Source: Paenibacillus sp. UNC451MF (GTDB taxonomy: Bacteria > Bacillota > Bacilli > Paenibacillales > NBRC-103111). Taken from it: DNA of 64,000 nt. The DNA lies in assembly GCF_000686845.1 (NCBI RefSeq), contig NZ_JMLS01000009.1:62001-126000 (forward strand), read 5' to 3'. The translations under genes were made by a program, and so were the position numbers. Below, piece after piece: positions 43,049-51,148 of the stretch; the first letter of the stretch is position 1, and each line of letters starts with the position of its first letter. Under the pieces are notes generated by a model that had not been told where the DNA came from, did not search any database, and was given only the letters and a program-made list of their open reading frames with translations.

Positions 43049-44929
43049 CTATGGAGTATACATATTCGGTTGCGCCGGTGTGCTCATGCCGTTGCCAAGG
43101 AAATAGCTGGTATGCGGAGGCTGATTATAGCCTACATTTTGCCACGCTACGCCCAATCGGTACACCGGATCATGCATCAGGGTATACAAACGGGTGCTGG
43201 TTACATCCGTTGTAGTATAAATCCGCAGCGCGGTGCTGTCCGTCGTTCTCCACACCACTTCCTCGCGCCAATCACCCAGAAGGTCGGCCTGGAGCGTTGG
43301 TGTCGCTTTCGTGCCGTTGTTGGAGGCCGTTCCCGATGCAGTCAACAAGTTCGAAGTAGTGGAGTTAGAATAGTTCCACTTATCAATTCGGATGTCGTCA
43401 AGCAGCTCACGCTGTACGTCTCCATCCCACCAAATACCGAAGTTCGTGGAAGAAGGAAGCGTCGTGCCGATTTTGGTACCCGTGCTCGTATACAGGCCTC
43501 CGTTAGCCCATACTTCTTCACCCGGATAGCGAGGGTCGATATCGGCGGACATCCCTCTTCCTACATCTTTACCTGCATTGACACCCCAGATCGTCTGTCC
43601 TGTTTTGGCATCGCGATACTCTAGCCCGTAAGCAGCTGAAGCATTCTCATGCACCTGGAACACTTCCAAGCCAGGACGATTTGGATCGAGATCGCCCAAA
43701 TGCATAGCATCTCCATGGCCCAAACCAGTAGAATACAGCTTGCCTCCGTTATCATCAAGAGCCATAGCACCGTAAATGATTTCATCCTTGCCATCTCCAT
43801 CGACATCCGCGACGCTTAAGTTATGGTTGCCTTGGCCCGCATAAGCGGAATTGCCAGAGGTGTTCGAATCGAAGGTCCACAGCTTCGTCAGCTGTCCGCC
43901 CCTCCAATTATACGCAACGAGCACTGTGCGAGTGTAATACCCGCGAGCCATGACCAAGCTCGGCTTTTGACCGTCCAGGTAAGCAATGCAGGCCAGGAAA
44001 CGGTCAACCCGGTTACCGTAATTGTCTCCCCAATCGTTAACAGTACCGCGAGGAGGCTCGTAATTGGTTGTAATGAGCGCTTTGCCGTTCGTTCCTTGGA
44101 AAATCGTCAAATATTCGGGACCGGACAGCACACGTCCAGTTGAGTTGCGATAATCCGCTGTTGAACTGCCGATAACGACTCCGGTTCCATCCTTGGTACC
44201 GTCTGCAGTTTTCATAGCGATCTCGGCTTTACCGTCCCCATCCAGATCATATGCCATCATTTGGGTGTAGTGCGCCCCCGCACGGATGTTTTTGCCCATG
44301 CTGATTCTCCACAGACGGGTTCCGTTCAATTTGTAAGCATCGACGAATACTTCACCCGTATAACCGTCCTGCGAATTATCCTTCGAATTGGAGGGGTCCC
44401 ACTTCAAAATAATTTCATACTGTCCGTCCCCGTCCAAATCGGCCGCCGTTGCATCATTGGCGCTGTAGGTGTACGCTGTTCCGTCCGGACTTGTGCCGCC
44501 TGCAGGCTTCTGCAAAGGCACATTCAAATAGTTGTTCCCCCACACGCTTACCGTAGATGAAGCTGTCTGCTCCACTCCTCCCACAACTGCACGGACGTAG
44601 TAGGTTGAACTGGTCGTTCCTCCTGTATCTTGATAATTCGTGCTTGTGGTGATAGGAGAGCTGTTGAGCTTGGTTCCGTTTCGATATAAGTTAAATGAAA
44701 TGCTGCTGGCTTCCGTACCGAGCAAGCGCCAGCTTACGAACACACCAGTTCCCGTCTTCACCGCAACCAAGCCCCTGTCCAGCTTTTCCATTTGTCTTGC
44801 AACACCTGCGGCAGAAGCTTGCTCTGGACTTACGAACGATTGCAGTGGAAGCAGGAACGAGCTTGCAAGCACGCAGCCTAGCAGCACTGTACCGGATTTT
44901 TTCATCTTTCGTTTCACTTTTTTTAGCAT
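43049..44929 (-). CDS. yesW: Rhamnogalacturonan endolyase, PL11 (YesW-like)
   Basis: A 626-residue secreted lyase that cleaves the rhamnogalacturonan I backbone of pectin by beta-elimination. The signal peptide ends near EQASAAG (residue 41). The mature part begins with the PL11 segment RQMEKLDRGLVAVKTGTGVF, has several calcium-binding propeller loops (AADLDGDGQYEIILKWDPS, AYDLDGDGKAEIAMKT, VADVDGDGKDEIIYGAM), and ends with RLGVAWQNVGYNQPPHTSYF. Length agrees with B. subtilis YesW (about 620). It is translated from a repeat-derived AGGAGG. The neighbouring binding lipoproteins may take up its products. Confidence 0.96.
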   Translation of the reverse strand: MLKKVKRKMKKSGTVLLGCVLASSFLLPLQSFVSPEQASAAGVARQMEKLDRGLVAVKTGTGVFVSWRLLGTEASSISFNLYRNGTKLNSSPITTSTNYQDTGGTTSSTYYVRAVVGGVEQTASSTVSVWGNNYLNVPLQKPAGGTSPDGTAYTYSANDATAADLDGDGQYEIILKWDPSNSKDNSQDGYTGEVFVDAYKLNGTRLWRISMGKNIRAGAHYTQMMAYDLDGDGKAEIAMKTADGTKDGTGVVIGSSTADYRNSTGRVLSGPEYLTIFQGTNGKALITTNYEPPRGTVNDWGDNYGNRVDRFLACIAYLDGQKPSLVMARGYYTRTVLVAYNWRGGQLTKLWTFDSNTSGNSAYAGQGNHNLSVADVDGDGKDEIIYGAMALDDNGGKLYSTGLGHGDAMHLGDLDPNRPGLEVFQVHENASAAYGLEYRDAKTGQTIWGVNAGKDVGRGMSADIDPRYPGEEVWANGGLYTSTGTKIGTTLPSSTNFGIWWDGDVQRELLDDIRIDKWNYSNSTTSNLLTASGTASNNGTKATPTLQADLLGDWREEVVWRTTDSTALRIYTTTDVTSTRLYTLMHDPVYRLGVAWQNVGYNQPPHTSYFLGNGMSTPAQPNMYTP

Positions 44930-44936
44930 TTGTTTA

Positions 44937-45016
44937 CCTCCTAAGAGTTTTCTGAAGGAAAACTTACTTCGTAAGCGTTAACTAAGAGTTTTCGTAAGAA
45001 AACTTACTTCGTAAGC
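44937..45016 (-). repeat. Tandem SD-hairpin leader repeat, copy B (two units)
   Basis: Two nearly identical 40-base units directly before yesW, distal 44977-45016 and proximal 44937-44976. Each has a 5' mini-hairpin CTTAC-GAA-GTAAG and a main hairpin (AGTTTTC/GAAAACT) followed by CTCTTAG. In the proximal unit this continues as GAGG to make AGGAGG, seven bases before ATG. In the distal unit it reads CTCTTAGTTAAC. This is the clearest copy of the family. Confidence 0.9.
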
Positions 45017-45100
45017 ATTTTTATGGATCAGGAAGTGTCTCTAATCGAGCTCATCATTTCACCCCCTAGTAAAGTATCACTGCATGACAGCGAACTTCAT

Positions 45101-46408
45101 TTATTTTGCTTTTGCATCCTGAATTCGTTTGTTAGCCTCCTCTTCCGCCTTCCGTAACGCCGTATTCATATCACCGTTAAGCGCGTTGCCGACCGCTTGG
45201 GTGTAAGGAGATTCGAGGGACAAGTCGTAGATCGATTTATAGGGGATCGGGGCAAACTTATTGTAAAAAATCGCCTTTAGATTTTTATCCTTAAATTTAC
45301 TTTCCGACCCGAACAGTTTCTTAATCTCCTCTTTTTTGGTGGCAGGCATTACCCCCATCTTGGACAGCTTCGTTTGAACTTCTTCAGAAGCCAAGTAGTT
45401 AATAACGTCCATGGCTTCATTTTTATGCTGACTGTTCGTCGTCACGCTGAAATAGGTTGGATATGGCTGCGACCCTACACCCGGTAAATCAGGAAATGTT
45501 GGCAGCGAGACCATGTCCCAGTTCATCGTTTCAAAATTTTTATCAATAAAAATACTCGAGGACAAGAGTGCGAAAGTAGCGACCTCATACGTTTTGAAAA
45601 ATTCATTCGTATAAGGCGACTTGTTGGTCGCTTTGACAAAATCATTCCAGCCCCCGGCAATCTGAGGCTGCAGAAACGCCGTATCGATAAACTTGCTCCA
45701 CTGCTCGTTATTGATGGTCGCTTTCCCCGTCTTCTCATCCACGTAAGGCAGAGACAGTTGGTTCATCCGGAATACGTGTGTCCCCGAAGAAGCGTAGCCC
45801 GCAATCTGCTTGTTGCCGTCGTTACGGACAAGCTTCTTCATCAAATCGGTAAATTCCGGCCAAGTCATACCATCCTTCGGATAAGGGACACCGGACTTAT
45901 CGAAAATATCCTTGTTGTAGTACATCACAACATTGTTGTTAAATACGGGAATCCCGTACATTTTGCCGCCGGAGAGCTGTTTCATCGCATCCACCGTGCT
46001 TGGCTCCATCCTGCTTAAGTCGAGCTTGGTCTGTTTAATTAAATCACTCATATCAAACTGCAATCCGTTGCCGATAAGTCCGCCCGTCAAAAAGCTGATG
46101 GAGTCAAAATAAATGTCCATTTGCTGCCCCGCCACCAGCATTTCTTTAATCCCGTACTCTTTCTTAGATGGAATATATTTAATGGTATATTTGGGAAATT
46201 TGGTTTTGATAGCGTTTCCAAAACGTTCGTTGAAGCTATCCTCCGAATCACCACTGGTGGACACCACAACGAGCTCTACAGGTTCATTCGACTTAGGTTT
46301 CACTGCAGCATCAGTGGATTTATTTTCTTCTTTTCCTGCGCTGCATGCCGTAATCGAAGTGGCTACCGCTGCTATGACAAGCATTAGAAACATCTTATTT
46401 CCAGACAT
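45101..46408 (-). CDS. Orphan sugar-binding ABC lipoprotein (copy 2)
   Basis: A 435-residue solute-binding lipoprotein. The signal peptide ends at lipobox SITAC (Cys 22 from ATG 46408, which has AAGGGGAG upstream). It shares segments with the protein at 39670: YGIPVFNNNVVMYYNKDIFD, GVPYPKDGMTWPEF and the C-terminal DMNTALRKAEEEANKRI. No transporter genes adjoin. It is divergent from the AraC regulator at 46511, and a perfect cre site lies 14 bases before its start, so glucose repression through CcpA is expected. It probably binds an oligosaccharide and uses a permease encoded elsewhere, or acts as a sensor. Confidence 0.9.
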   Translation of the reverse strand: MSGNKMFLMLVIAAVATSITACSAGKEENKSTDAAVKPKSNEPVELVVVSTSGDSEDSFNERFGNAIKTKFPKYTIKYIPSKKEYGIKEMLVAGQQMDIYFDSISFLTGGLIGNGLQFDMSDLIKQTKLDLSRMEPSTVDAMKQLSGGKMYGIPVFNNNVVMYYNKDIFDKSGVPYPKDGMTWPEFTDLMKKLVRNDGNKQIAGYASSGTHVFRMNQLSLPYVDEKTGKATINNEQWSKFIDTAFLQPQIAGGWNDFVKATNKSPYTNEFFKTYEVATFALLSSSIFIDKNFETMNWDMVSLPTFPDLPGVGSQPYPTYFSVTTNSQHKNEAMDVINYLASEEVQTKLSKMGVMPATKKEEIKKLFGSESKFKDKNLKAIFYNKFAPIPYKSIYDLSLESPYTQAVGNALNGDMNTALRKAEEEANKRIQDAKAK

Positions 46409-46421
46409 ATCGGCACTCCCC

Positions 46422-46436
46422 TTGTAAACGGATACA
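46422..46436. promoter_or_regulatory. cre site (CcpA operator)
   Basis: TTGTAAACGGATACA fits the Bacillus cre consensus WTGNAANCGNWNNCW at every fixed position. It sits between the binding-protein start and the divergent AraC gene, downstream of the likely promoter, where bound CcpA would act as a roadblock. Confidence 0.7.
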
Positions 46437-46510
46437 TTTTTCACCCGTTTTTTTTTGAATATATTGATTTGCTTTTGAGTTCATTATAATATACACGTAA
46501 AAGGGGGGGA

Positions 46511-47365
46511 ATGATGGATATGGCTAGCTTTTTGCACGATACTGCTAATGAGAATTTGACTACCATACCTGGAATTTTGATTGCGGATCGATACAAGCAG
46601 CCGTACGGCTACAAGGTCACAAGGTCCAAGGGGACTGAGGACTTTTACTTAACGTATACATGCTCAGGAAAAGGGATCTTTCATAATGGAAGTGAGTCGC
46701 GAGAGTCCGTTGAGGGGGAAATCAGCATTATTACGCCGGGGACGCCTCATTATTATGCTACAGCCGAAAATGAGATCTGGCAGTTCTACTGGTGCCATTT
46801 TATCCCCCGGGAAGAGTGGATGCCGCTGCTGCAGCTGCCTGAGGCTATCAAGGGTATCAAATGGGCGCGGCTTGATACGGGGCTTATGAACATGCGGCTC
46901 TCGTCCGCTTTCTCCAGTCTGGTACATTACAATTTCGACAAAGGACCTTACTCAGAGCGACTTGCATTCAACGCCTTGGAAGAAGTGCTCCTCCTCATCG
47001 CGGGCAGTCGTGCGGTTAAGCTGCAAAAAATGGATCCGAGGATCCAAGAAACGCTCGATTTATTGTACGAACAATACTACAAGCCTTTTACGGTAGCTTC
47101 GTTAGCCTCCCATGTCAATTTGTCCCCTTCTCGTTTCGCCCATTTATTCAAGAAGCAGACGGGCGAGTCCGTTATGGAAATGCTCATTAAAATCCGTTTG
47201 CAGCATGCAAAAAAAAGGTTGGAACTCACTCCCCTGTCCATTGCGGAGATCGCAGCAGAGGTAGGATTCAACAACCCGTTTTATTTTACGCGCCAATTCT
47301 CTTCTTTCTACGGCTGTCCGCCGGCTACCTTCAGAAGAAAGATAAAATCGATTCAGTCTACGTAG
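46511..47365 (+). CDS. AraC-family transcriptional regulator
   Basis: A 284-residue regulator with a cupin-like N-terminal domain (YTCSGKGIFHNGSE and EISIITPGTPHYYA, about 48-85) and a C-terminal AraC pair of helix-turn-helix motifs (about 190-280: TVASLASHVNLSPSRFAHLF and LSIAEIAAEVGFNNPFYFTR). An AAAGGGGGGG site precedes ATG 46511; the ATG two codons on is also possible. It is divergent from the second orphan binding lipoprotein and is its likely regulator. Confidence 0.93.
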   Translation: MMDMASFLHDTANENLTTIPGILIADRYKQPYGYKVTRSKGTEDFYLTYTCSGKGIFHNGSESRESVEGEISIITPGTPHYYATAENEIWQFYWCHFIPREEWMPLLQLPEAIKGIKWARLDTGLMNMRLSSAFSSLVHYNFDKGPYSERLAFNALEEVLLLIAGSRAVKLQKMDPRIQETLDLLYEQYYKPFTVASLASHVNLSPSRFAHLFKKQTGESVMEMLIKIRLQHAKKRLELTPLSIAEIAAEVGFNNPFYFTRQFSSFYGCPPATFRRKIKSIQST

Positions 47366-47448
47366 ACCTCCGTCAACATGACGACCGCATTCATCTCACC
47401 GATCCTCTGTCAGGTAAGAGGGATGCCGCCTTTTCTATACTCCTTAGA

Positions 47449-47928
47449 TTACTGCTCGGCTGCCAGCAGCTCTCGGATCACTTTAACCGTATCTGCAAAA
47501 TAAGGGAGATAATCCAAGCCCTCAACGAAATCCAAATACGTCCTAGCAATCGCTACGACTTGAGCTTTATACGAATCAGCAGATACCAGGTAAGTGCCGA
47601 TCTCCTTAGAAGGTCCTTGCTCCCGCTCCTCCAATTCCGTTAATTCCAGCATCCCATTCTCCAAATGCTTAACACGAAAAGAATAGGCTCTGCATTCCGG
47701 GTCGCCGCAGCCGCAGCAAAAAAATGGAATACGCTGCCACAAGTCTGGAGCAGACCAACGATTGGGCTCCACATCGGATTTAGTGCTGAGCAGCAAAGCC
47801 GGCAGACCGACATCCACGCACAGTGGTTCATCTATAATGACTTCCCCGTCAATTTCCAGCAAGACATCCGCTTGAATAATTTGCAAATCCGAATCCCAAG
47901 ACCATCCTGTATATGTCAATGCAAACAT
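47449..47928 (-). CDS. Unrecognised 159-residue protein with Cys cluster
   Basis: A soluble acidic protein, starting MFALTYTGWSWDSDLQ with GGAGAGAGG upstream of ATG 47928. A central cluster CCGCGDPEC (about residues 72-80) looks like a metal site or disulfide group. The rest is mixed alpha/beta. I recognise no family. It stands alone between an AraC gene and a spore protein gene. No function can be given. Confidence 0.75.
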   Translation of the reverse strand: MFALTYTGWSWDSDLQIIQADVLLEIDGEVIIDEPLCVDVGLPALLLSTKSDVEPNRWSAPDLWQRIPFFCCGCGDPECRAYSFRVKHLENGMLELTELEEREQGPSKEIGTYLVSADSYKAQVVAIARTYLDFVEGLDYLPYFADTVKVIRELLAAEQ

Positions 47929-48064
47929 TTGCCTCTCTCCTCTCGCCGACCCAATACATGCCAACGTTTGCCGCCTGTCTCCTCATTATAAAAAAACGAC
48001 AAACACTTGTATAGAAGAAGCCTGTCGGTCGACTTTATTTGCTATTAATTTCCAATTATTTTAT

Positions 48065-48093
48065 GCGTATAATTTTACTTTTGGTACATACTA
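48065..48093 (+). promoter_or_regulatory. Sigma-G promoter of second spore protein gene
   Basis: A perfect sigma-G -10 CATACTA at 48087-48093, with a weaker -35 (GCGTATA at 48065-48071), ahead of the spore protein gene. Confidence 0.65.
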
Positions 48094-48116
48094 CCTAGTG
48101 AACGGAGGTGATTACA

Positions 48117-48344
48117 ATGGCACAAGGACAATCCCGCAGCAGCAATGCTTTAGTGGTACCTCAAGCTTCTCAAGCTTTGGATCAACTGAAGTATGAAGTG
48201 GCACAAGAATTGGGAATTCAAATTCCTCAAGACGGTTACTATGGTTTCATGGCAACTCGTGACACTGGTGCAATCGGTGGCCACATCACTCGTCGTCTTG
48301 TTCAAATCGCTGAACAGCAATTGGCAGGCAAGTTTACAAGATAA
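48117..48344 (+). CDS. Alpha/beta-type small acid-soluble spore protein (second copy)
   Basis: A 75-residue paralogue of the spore protein at 34306, differing mainly at the termini (MAQGQSRSSNALVV start and AGKFTR end). The core is intact, including ALDQLKYEVAQELGI and the GYYGFMATRDTGAIGGHITR segment. ATG 48117 has a textbook GGAGGTGAT eight bases ahead; the frame extends three codons more without better support. It has its own sigma-G -10 and a terminator, so it is a single forespore-expressed gene. Confidence 0.97.
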   Translation: MAQGQSRSSNALVVPQASQALDQLKYEVAQELGIQIPQDGYYGFMATRDTGAIGGHITRRLVQIAEQQLAGKFTR

Positions 48345-48366
48345 TGATTCAACTCCATACTTACGC

Positions 48367-48398
48367 AAGGGGCGACTCCAAACAGAGCTGCCCCTTTT
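48367..48398 (+). terminator. Terminator of second spore protein gene
   Basis: AAGGGGC and GCCCCTT pair around a 16-nt loop and are followed by TTTT. The rest of 48399-48571 holds nothing I can identify. Confidence 0.75.
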
Positions 48399-48571
48399 AT
48401 GTTTTACTCCTGTTTTTCAACGTGAAAAACCCCGCCGACGACATCAGCCAGCAGGGAAACCGATTGTATGAAGCTAATAAGATCAAATGAAATAATAAAT
48501 GTTAAAGGAATAAGTGCACAAACGAATACTGGGACATCGGTTTTTTGTAATATACATCATACATAAAATAA

Positions 48572-48952
48572 TTAAATTTTTCTCTTCTTGTCTGCGTCTG
48601 CAAATATGCTTGCCATATTGTAGTTGGATTCAAAAGCTACACTCGTGCACAGCGTATTCTTTTTCATTGCGAATTCGAACAATATTTCCCCATGCGTCCA
48701 TCTTTTCAGCTTCAGACACTCCACTGCCGTTTGACGAAACGATTGCACATGTACCTCAGACAAGCCTGAGTCCATAACTTCCAAATGATTCCCCTTACTT
48801 TCCACGGGAAATGCCCTTACCCCGAATTTACCAATAACATTGTTGCGGATTTGCACGAACACCGTCCCCGAAGTCAGATGAGCCAGCTCCTCCCTAATCT
48901 CACGGAATACAAAGTCCAGCTGTCTGGCTAAAGGCACATTTTCTAAAATCAT
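48572..48952 (-). CDS. Unrecognised 126-residue protein
   Basis: A soluble protein, starting MILENVPLARQLDFVFREI, with AGGAGG seven bases ahead of ATG, so translation is well supported. It has a helical start, then strands (TVFVQIRNNVIGKFGVRAF, GEILFEFAMKKNTLCTSVAF) and a basic end (DADKKRKI). I do not recognise a family. It has no membrane helix and no metal motif. Neighbours are unrelated. Confidence 0.75.
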   Translation of the reverse strand: MILENVPLARQLDFVFREIREELAHLTSGTVFVQIRNNVIGKFGVRAFPVESKGNHLEVMDSGLSEVHVQSFRQTAVECLKLKRWTHGEILFEFAMKKNTLCTSVAFESNYNMASIFADADKKRKI

Positions 48953-49163
48953 TAATATCCTCCTATCTAGTTCGTATGTAGTATACTTCCAATAACTGTA
49001 TGTTTTTCTAGGGCTGTAGCCCTATTATATGTAAATATTATGCGTTAATCAACAATAAATTACAATTTTCTAAAAACTTCCCATGATTCTACAAAATACT
49101 ACACAAACAGACAACCACCCAGCGGCGATTGCCTGTTTTCTTGTGATTCTCAACGGATCTTTT

Positions 49164-49556
49164 TTATGTCAGGTCACAAACTGCTGCATTCAATTCAATC
49201 ATATTCCGATCGGGATCCAGCACGTAAATCTGTGGAAATCCAGCTTTCGGATAAGGTCTTGCTTCATGCGGAATCTCCTTATGCTTCAACCATTCGATGG
49301 TTTCTGTATAGCTGCTGACACGGATCGCAAAATGACCGTCGCGCGTATGAATGTCTCCCTCTCTCAAGGTCTCTCCGTTATGTACGATGAGATGCAGCTG
49401 CTGACCATCTGGGCCTAATGCATACCAAGCACCAGGAAAGTCAAATGGCGGTCGTTCAATTTCTTGAAGCCCGATAATGTCCTTATAAAATGTCTTTGCC
49501 CGTTCCAAATCCCTCACGCAAATACTGACATGATGAATACCTTCGATAGTTATCAA
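49164..49556 (-). CDS. VOC-superfamily (glyoxalase/dioxygenase-like) protein
   Basis: A 130-residue single-module vicinal-oxygen-chelate protein. The two beta-alpha-beta-beta-beta halves start at GIHHVSICVRDLERAKTFYK and DGHFAIRVSSYTETIEWLKH. Candidate metal ligands are the His in IHHVS, His in QLHLIVH, His in GHFAI and Glu in NMIELNA. It may be a lyase, dioxygenase or antibiotic-binding protein; the sequence does not decide. GAGGAG precedes its start. Confidence 0.9.
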   Translation of the reverse strand: MITIEGIHHVSICVRDLERAKTFYKDIIGLQEIERPPFDFPGAWYALGPDGQQLHLIVHNGETLREGDIHTRDGHFAIRVSSYTETIEWLKHKEIPHEARPYPKAGFPQIYVLDPDRNMIELNAAVCDLT

Positions 49557-49703
49557 TCTTTATTCCTCCTCGATAATTGAAAATAACATCAATAAATCCC
49601 GATATTGTGACTTTTGGCATATTTCCAATAATGGGTATTTTCAGATCGCTTTTCTCTCGTTCCATATACCCTATTTTTCAGAAAACCACTAGGACAAATT
49701 CTA

Positions 49704-49732
49704 TAGACCATGGTACTTTTGGGTGATATAAT
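49704..49732 (+). promoter_or_regulatory. Promoter candidate of chemoreceptor gene
   Basis: A perfect TATAAT (49727-49732) and a weak TAGACC 17 bases before it, about 45 bases upstream of the start. Confidence 0.4.
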
Positions 49733-49779
49733 GCATCATAGTAAGATTTTAACATTCCATTCCTGAAGGGGACATGCTG

Positions 49780-51039
49780 ATGAACTGGATACAAAGCTTG
49801 TCGTTTAAAAAGAAACTGCAGTTCGGCTGCTACACACTGGTTACCATTTATTCCATCGCTTTACTTATTATGATCCTTCAAAATTCGGAGCATCTCATTG
49901 CGGGCATTTCGTTTCTCGTCTTAATGATCGGGCTGACCTTTCCTTTTATAAGCTGGTTTGAGAGAACGCTTACAGAGCCGGTTAATACAATTTCGCGGGT
50001 AGCCTTGAACGTATCCAAAGGAGACTTTTCCCAGAAAATTCACGTTCAATCCGACGATGCCCTTGGGGAACTGGGTACCGCCTTCAACAAGATGATGGAC
50101 AAACTCCGCGAAATTCTGCAGGATACCGGTAATATGTCGAAGCATGTCTTCGATTCTAGCCGTGATATTTTCTTAAAGAACGAAAACTTAAAAACGGTGC
50201 TAGAGCAGGTCGCCATTTCTTCTAATGAGCTAGCATCCGGCGCTAACCAAATATCAGAAGAAATTTCAGGTATTTCCGTAGCCACCAAGGACATCGAGCA
50301 AAAAGTCACCACCTACACTACCTCCACTAAAGAGATGGATTCCCATTCAGGACAAATGCTTTCTCTTGTTGAAAAAGGAATGCAATCCGTCGAAACCCAA
50401 AGCGAAGGCATGAAACGCAATGTTACTGCTACGGCTAATGTTTCGCAAACGATCGATTTGCTTGCCCAACAAGCCAATGGCATCTCTCAAATGACCAGGA
50501 CGATCTCTGATATCGCCGAGCAAACCAATCTCCTCTCCTTGAATGCTTCCATAGAAGCTGCACGCGCAGGGGAACACGGAAAAGGCTTTGCCGTAGTAGC
50601 CCAAGAAGTGCGCAAGCTCGCAGAAGAATCAACAACGTCCACCAAGGAAGTATTTCAGCTTGTAAAAGGCATCGAGAATGGCATTCGACAGGCGCTCACT
50701 CATATGGCCGAGAACGAGCAAATTGTCCAGCAGCAGACTCAACTGATTCTGGAGACAGAGACCGTATTCGCCGAAATCGTACATAGCGTCAAATTTATCT
50801 CAGAGCAAATCGCTGCCTTTGCCCGCGAAAGCGAGCAGATGCTCGACAGCGCTCAACGCATTTCCGCTACAATGGAAAGCATCTCTGCAATAACCCAACA
50901 GTCCGCTGCCGGTACCCAGGAGGTATCTGCGTCCATGAATGATCAAATTAACGAAGTACAAGTCATTGTAGAGCAGTCCGAGCAGATGACCAAGCTGGTC
51001 ACACGCTTGCAGCAAACCATGCAGGTATTTAAATTATAA
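49780..51039 (+). CDS. Methyl-accepting chemotaxis protein without external sensor domain
   Basis: A 419-residue chemoreceptor-type protein. Two helices at about 14-34 and 40-60 are joined by fewer than ten residues, so there is no extracytoplasmic ligand domain. HAMP follows (about 62-115, [20 protein letters not shown]), then a long coiled-coil signalling domain with the hairpin tip [19 protein letters not shown] and [18 protein letters not shown]. It would relay a membrane or cytoplasmic cue to CheA. ATG 49780 is nine bases from GAAGGGG; ATG 49774 is too close. A strong terminator follows. Confidence 0.95.
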   Translation: MNWIQSLSFKKKLQFGCYTLVTIYSIALLIMILQNSEHLIAGISFLVLMIGLTFPFISWFERTLTEPVNTISRVALNVSKGDFSQKIHVQSDDALGELGTAFNKMMDKLREILQDTGNMSKHVFDSSRDIFLKNENLKTVLEQVAISSNELASGANQISEEISGISVATKDIEQKVTTYTTSTKEMDSHSGQMLSLVEKGMQSVETQSEGMKRNVTATANVSQTIDLLAQQANGISQMTRTISDIAEQTNLLSLNASIEAARAGEHGKGFAVVAQEVRKLAEESTTSTKEVFQLVKGIENGIRQALTHMAENEQIVQQQTQLILETETVFAEIVHSVKFISEQIAAFARESEQMLDSAQRISATMESISAITQQSAAGTQEVSASMNDQINEVQVIVEQSEQMTKLVTRLQQTMQVFKL

Positions 51040-51068
51040 ATACATATTGATCCCCCACAGGGGATAGG

Positions 51069-51103
51069 AAGGCCGGGGTGCATGTCACCCCGGCTTTCTT
51101 TAT
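51069..51103 (+). terminator. Terminator of chemoreceptor gene
   Basis: AAGGCCGGGGTG-CATGT-CACCCCGGCTTT forms an 11-12 bp GC-rich stem followed by CTTTA. Confidence 0.85.
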
Positions 51104-51148
51104 ACGGCTGCAAGCTTATCTCTTCGCTCTTGCAGGCGTCCCTTAAGC

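Noticed and set aside
49010-49023. Palindrome AGGGCT-GT-AGCCCT in an AT-rich gap
   Set aside because: It is short, with no T tract and no gene placed to use it. It could be chance.
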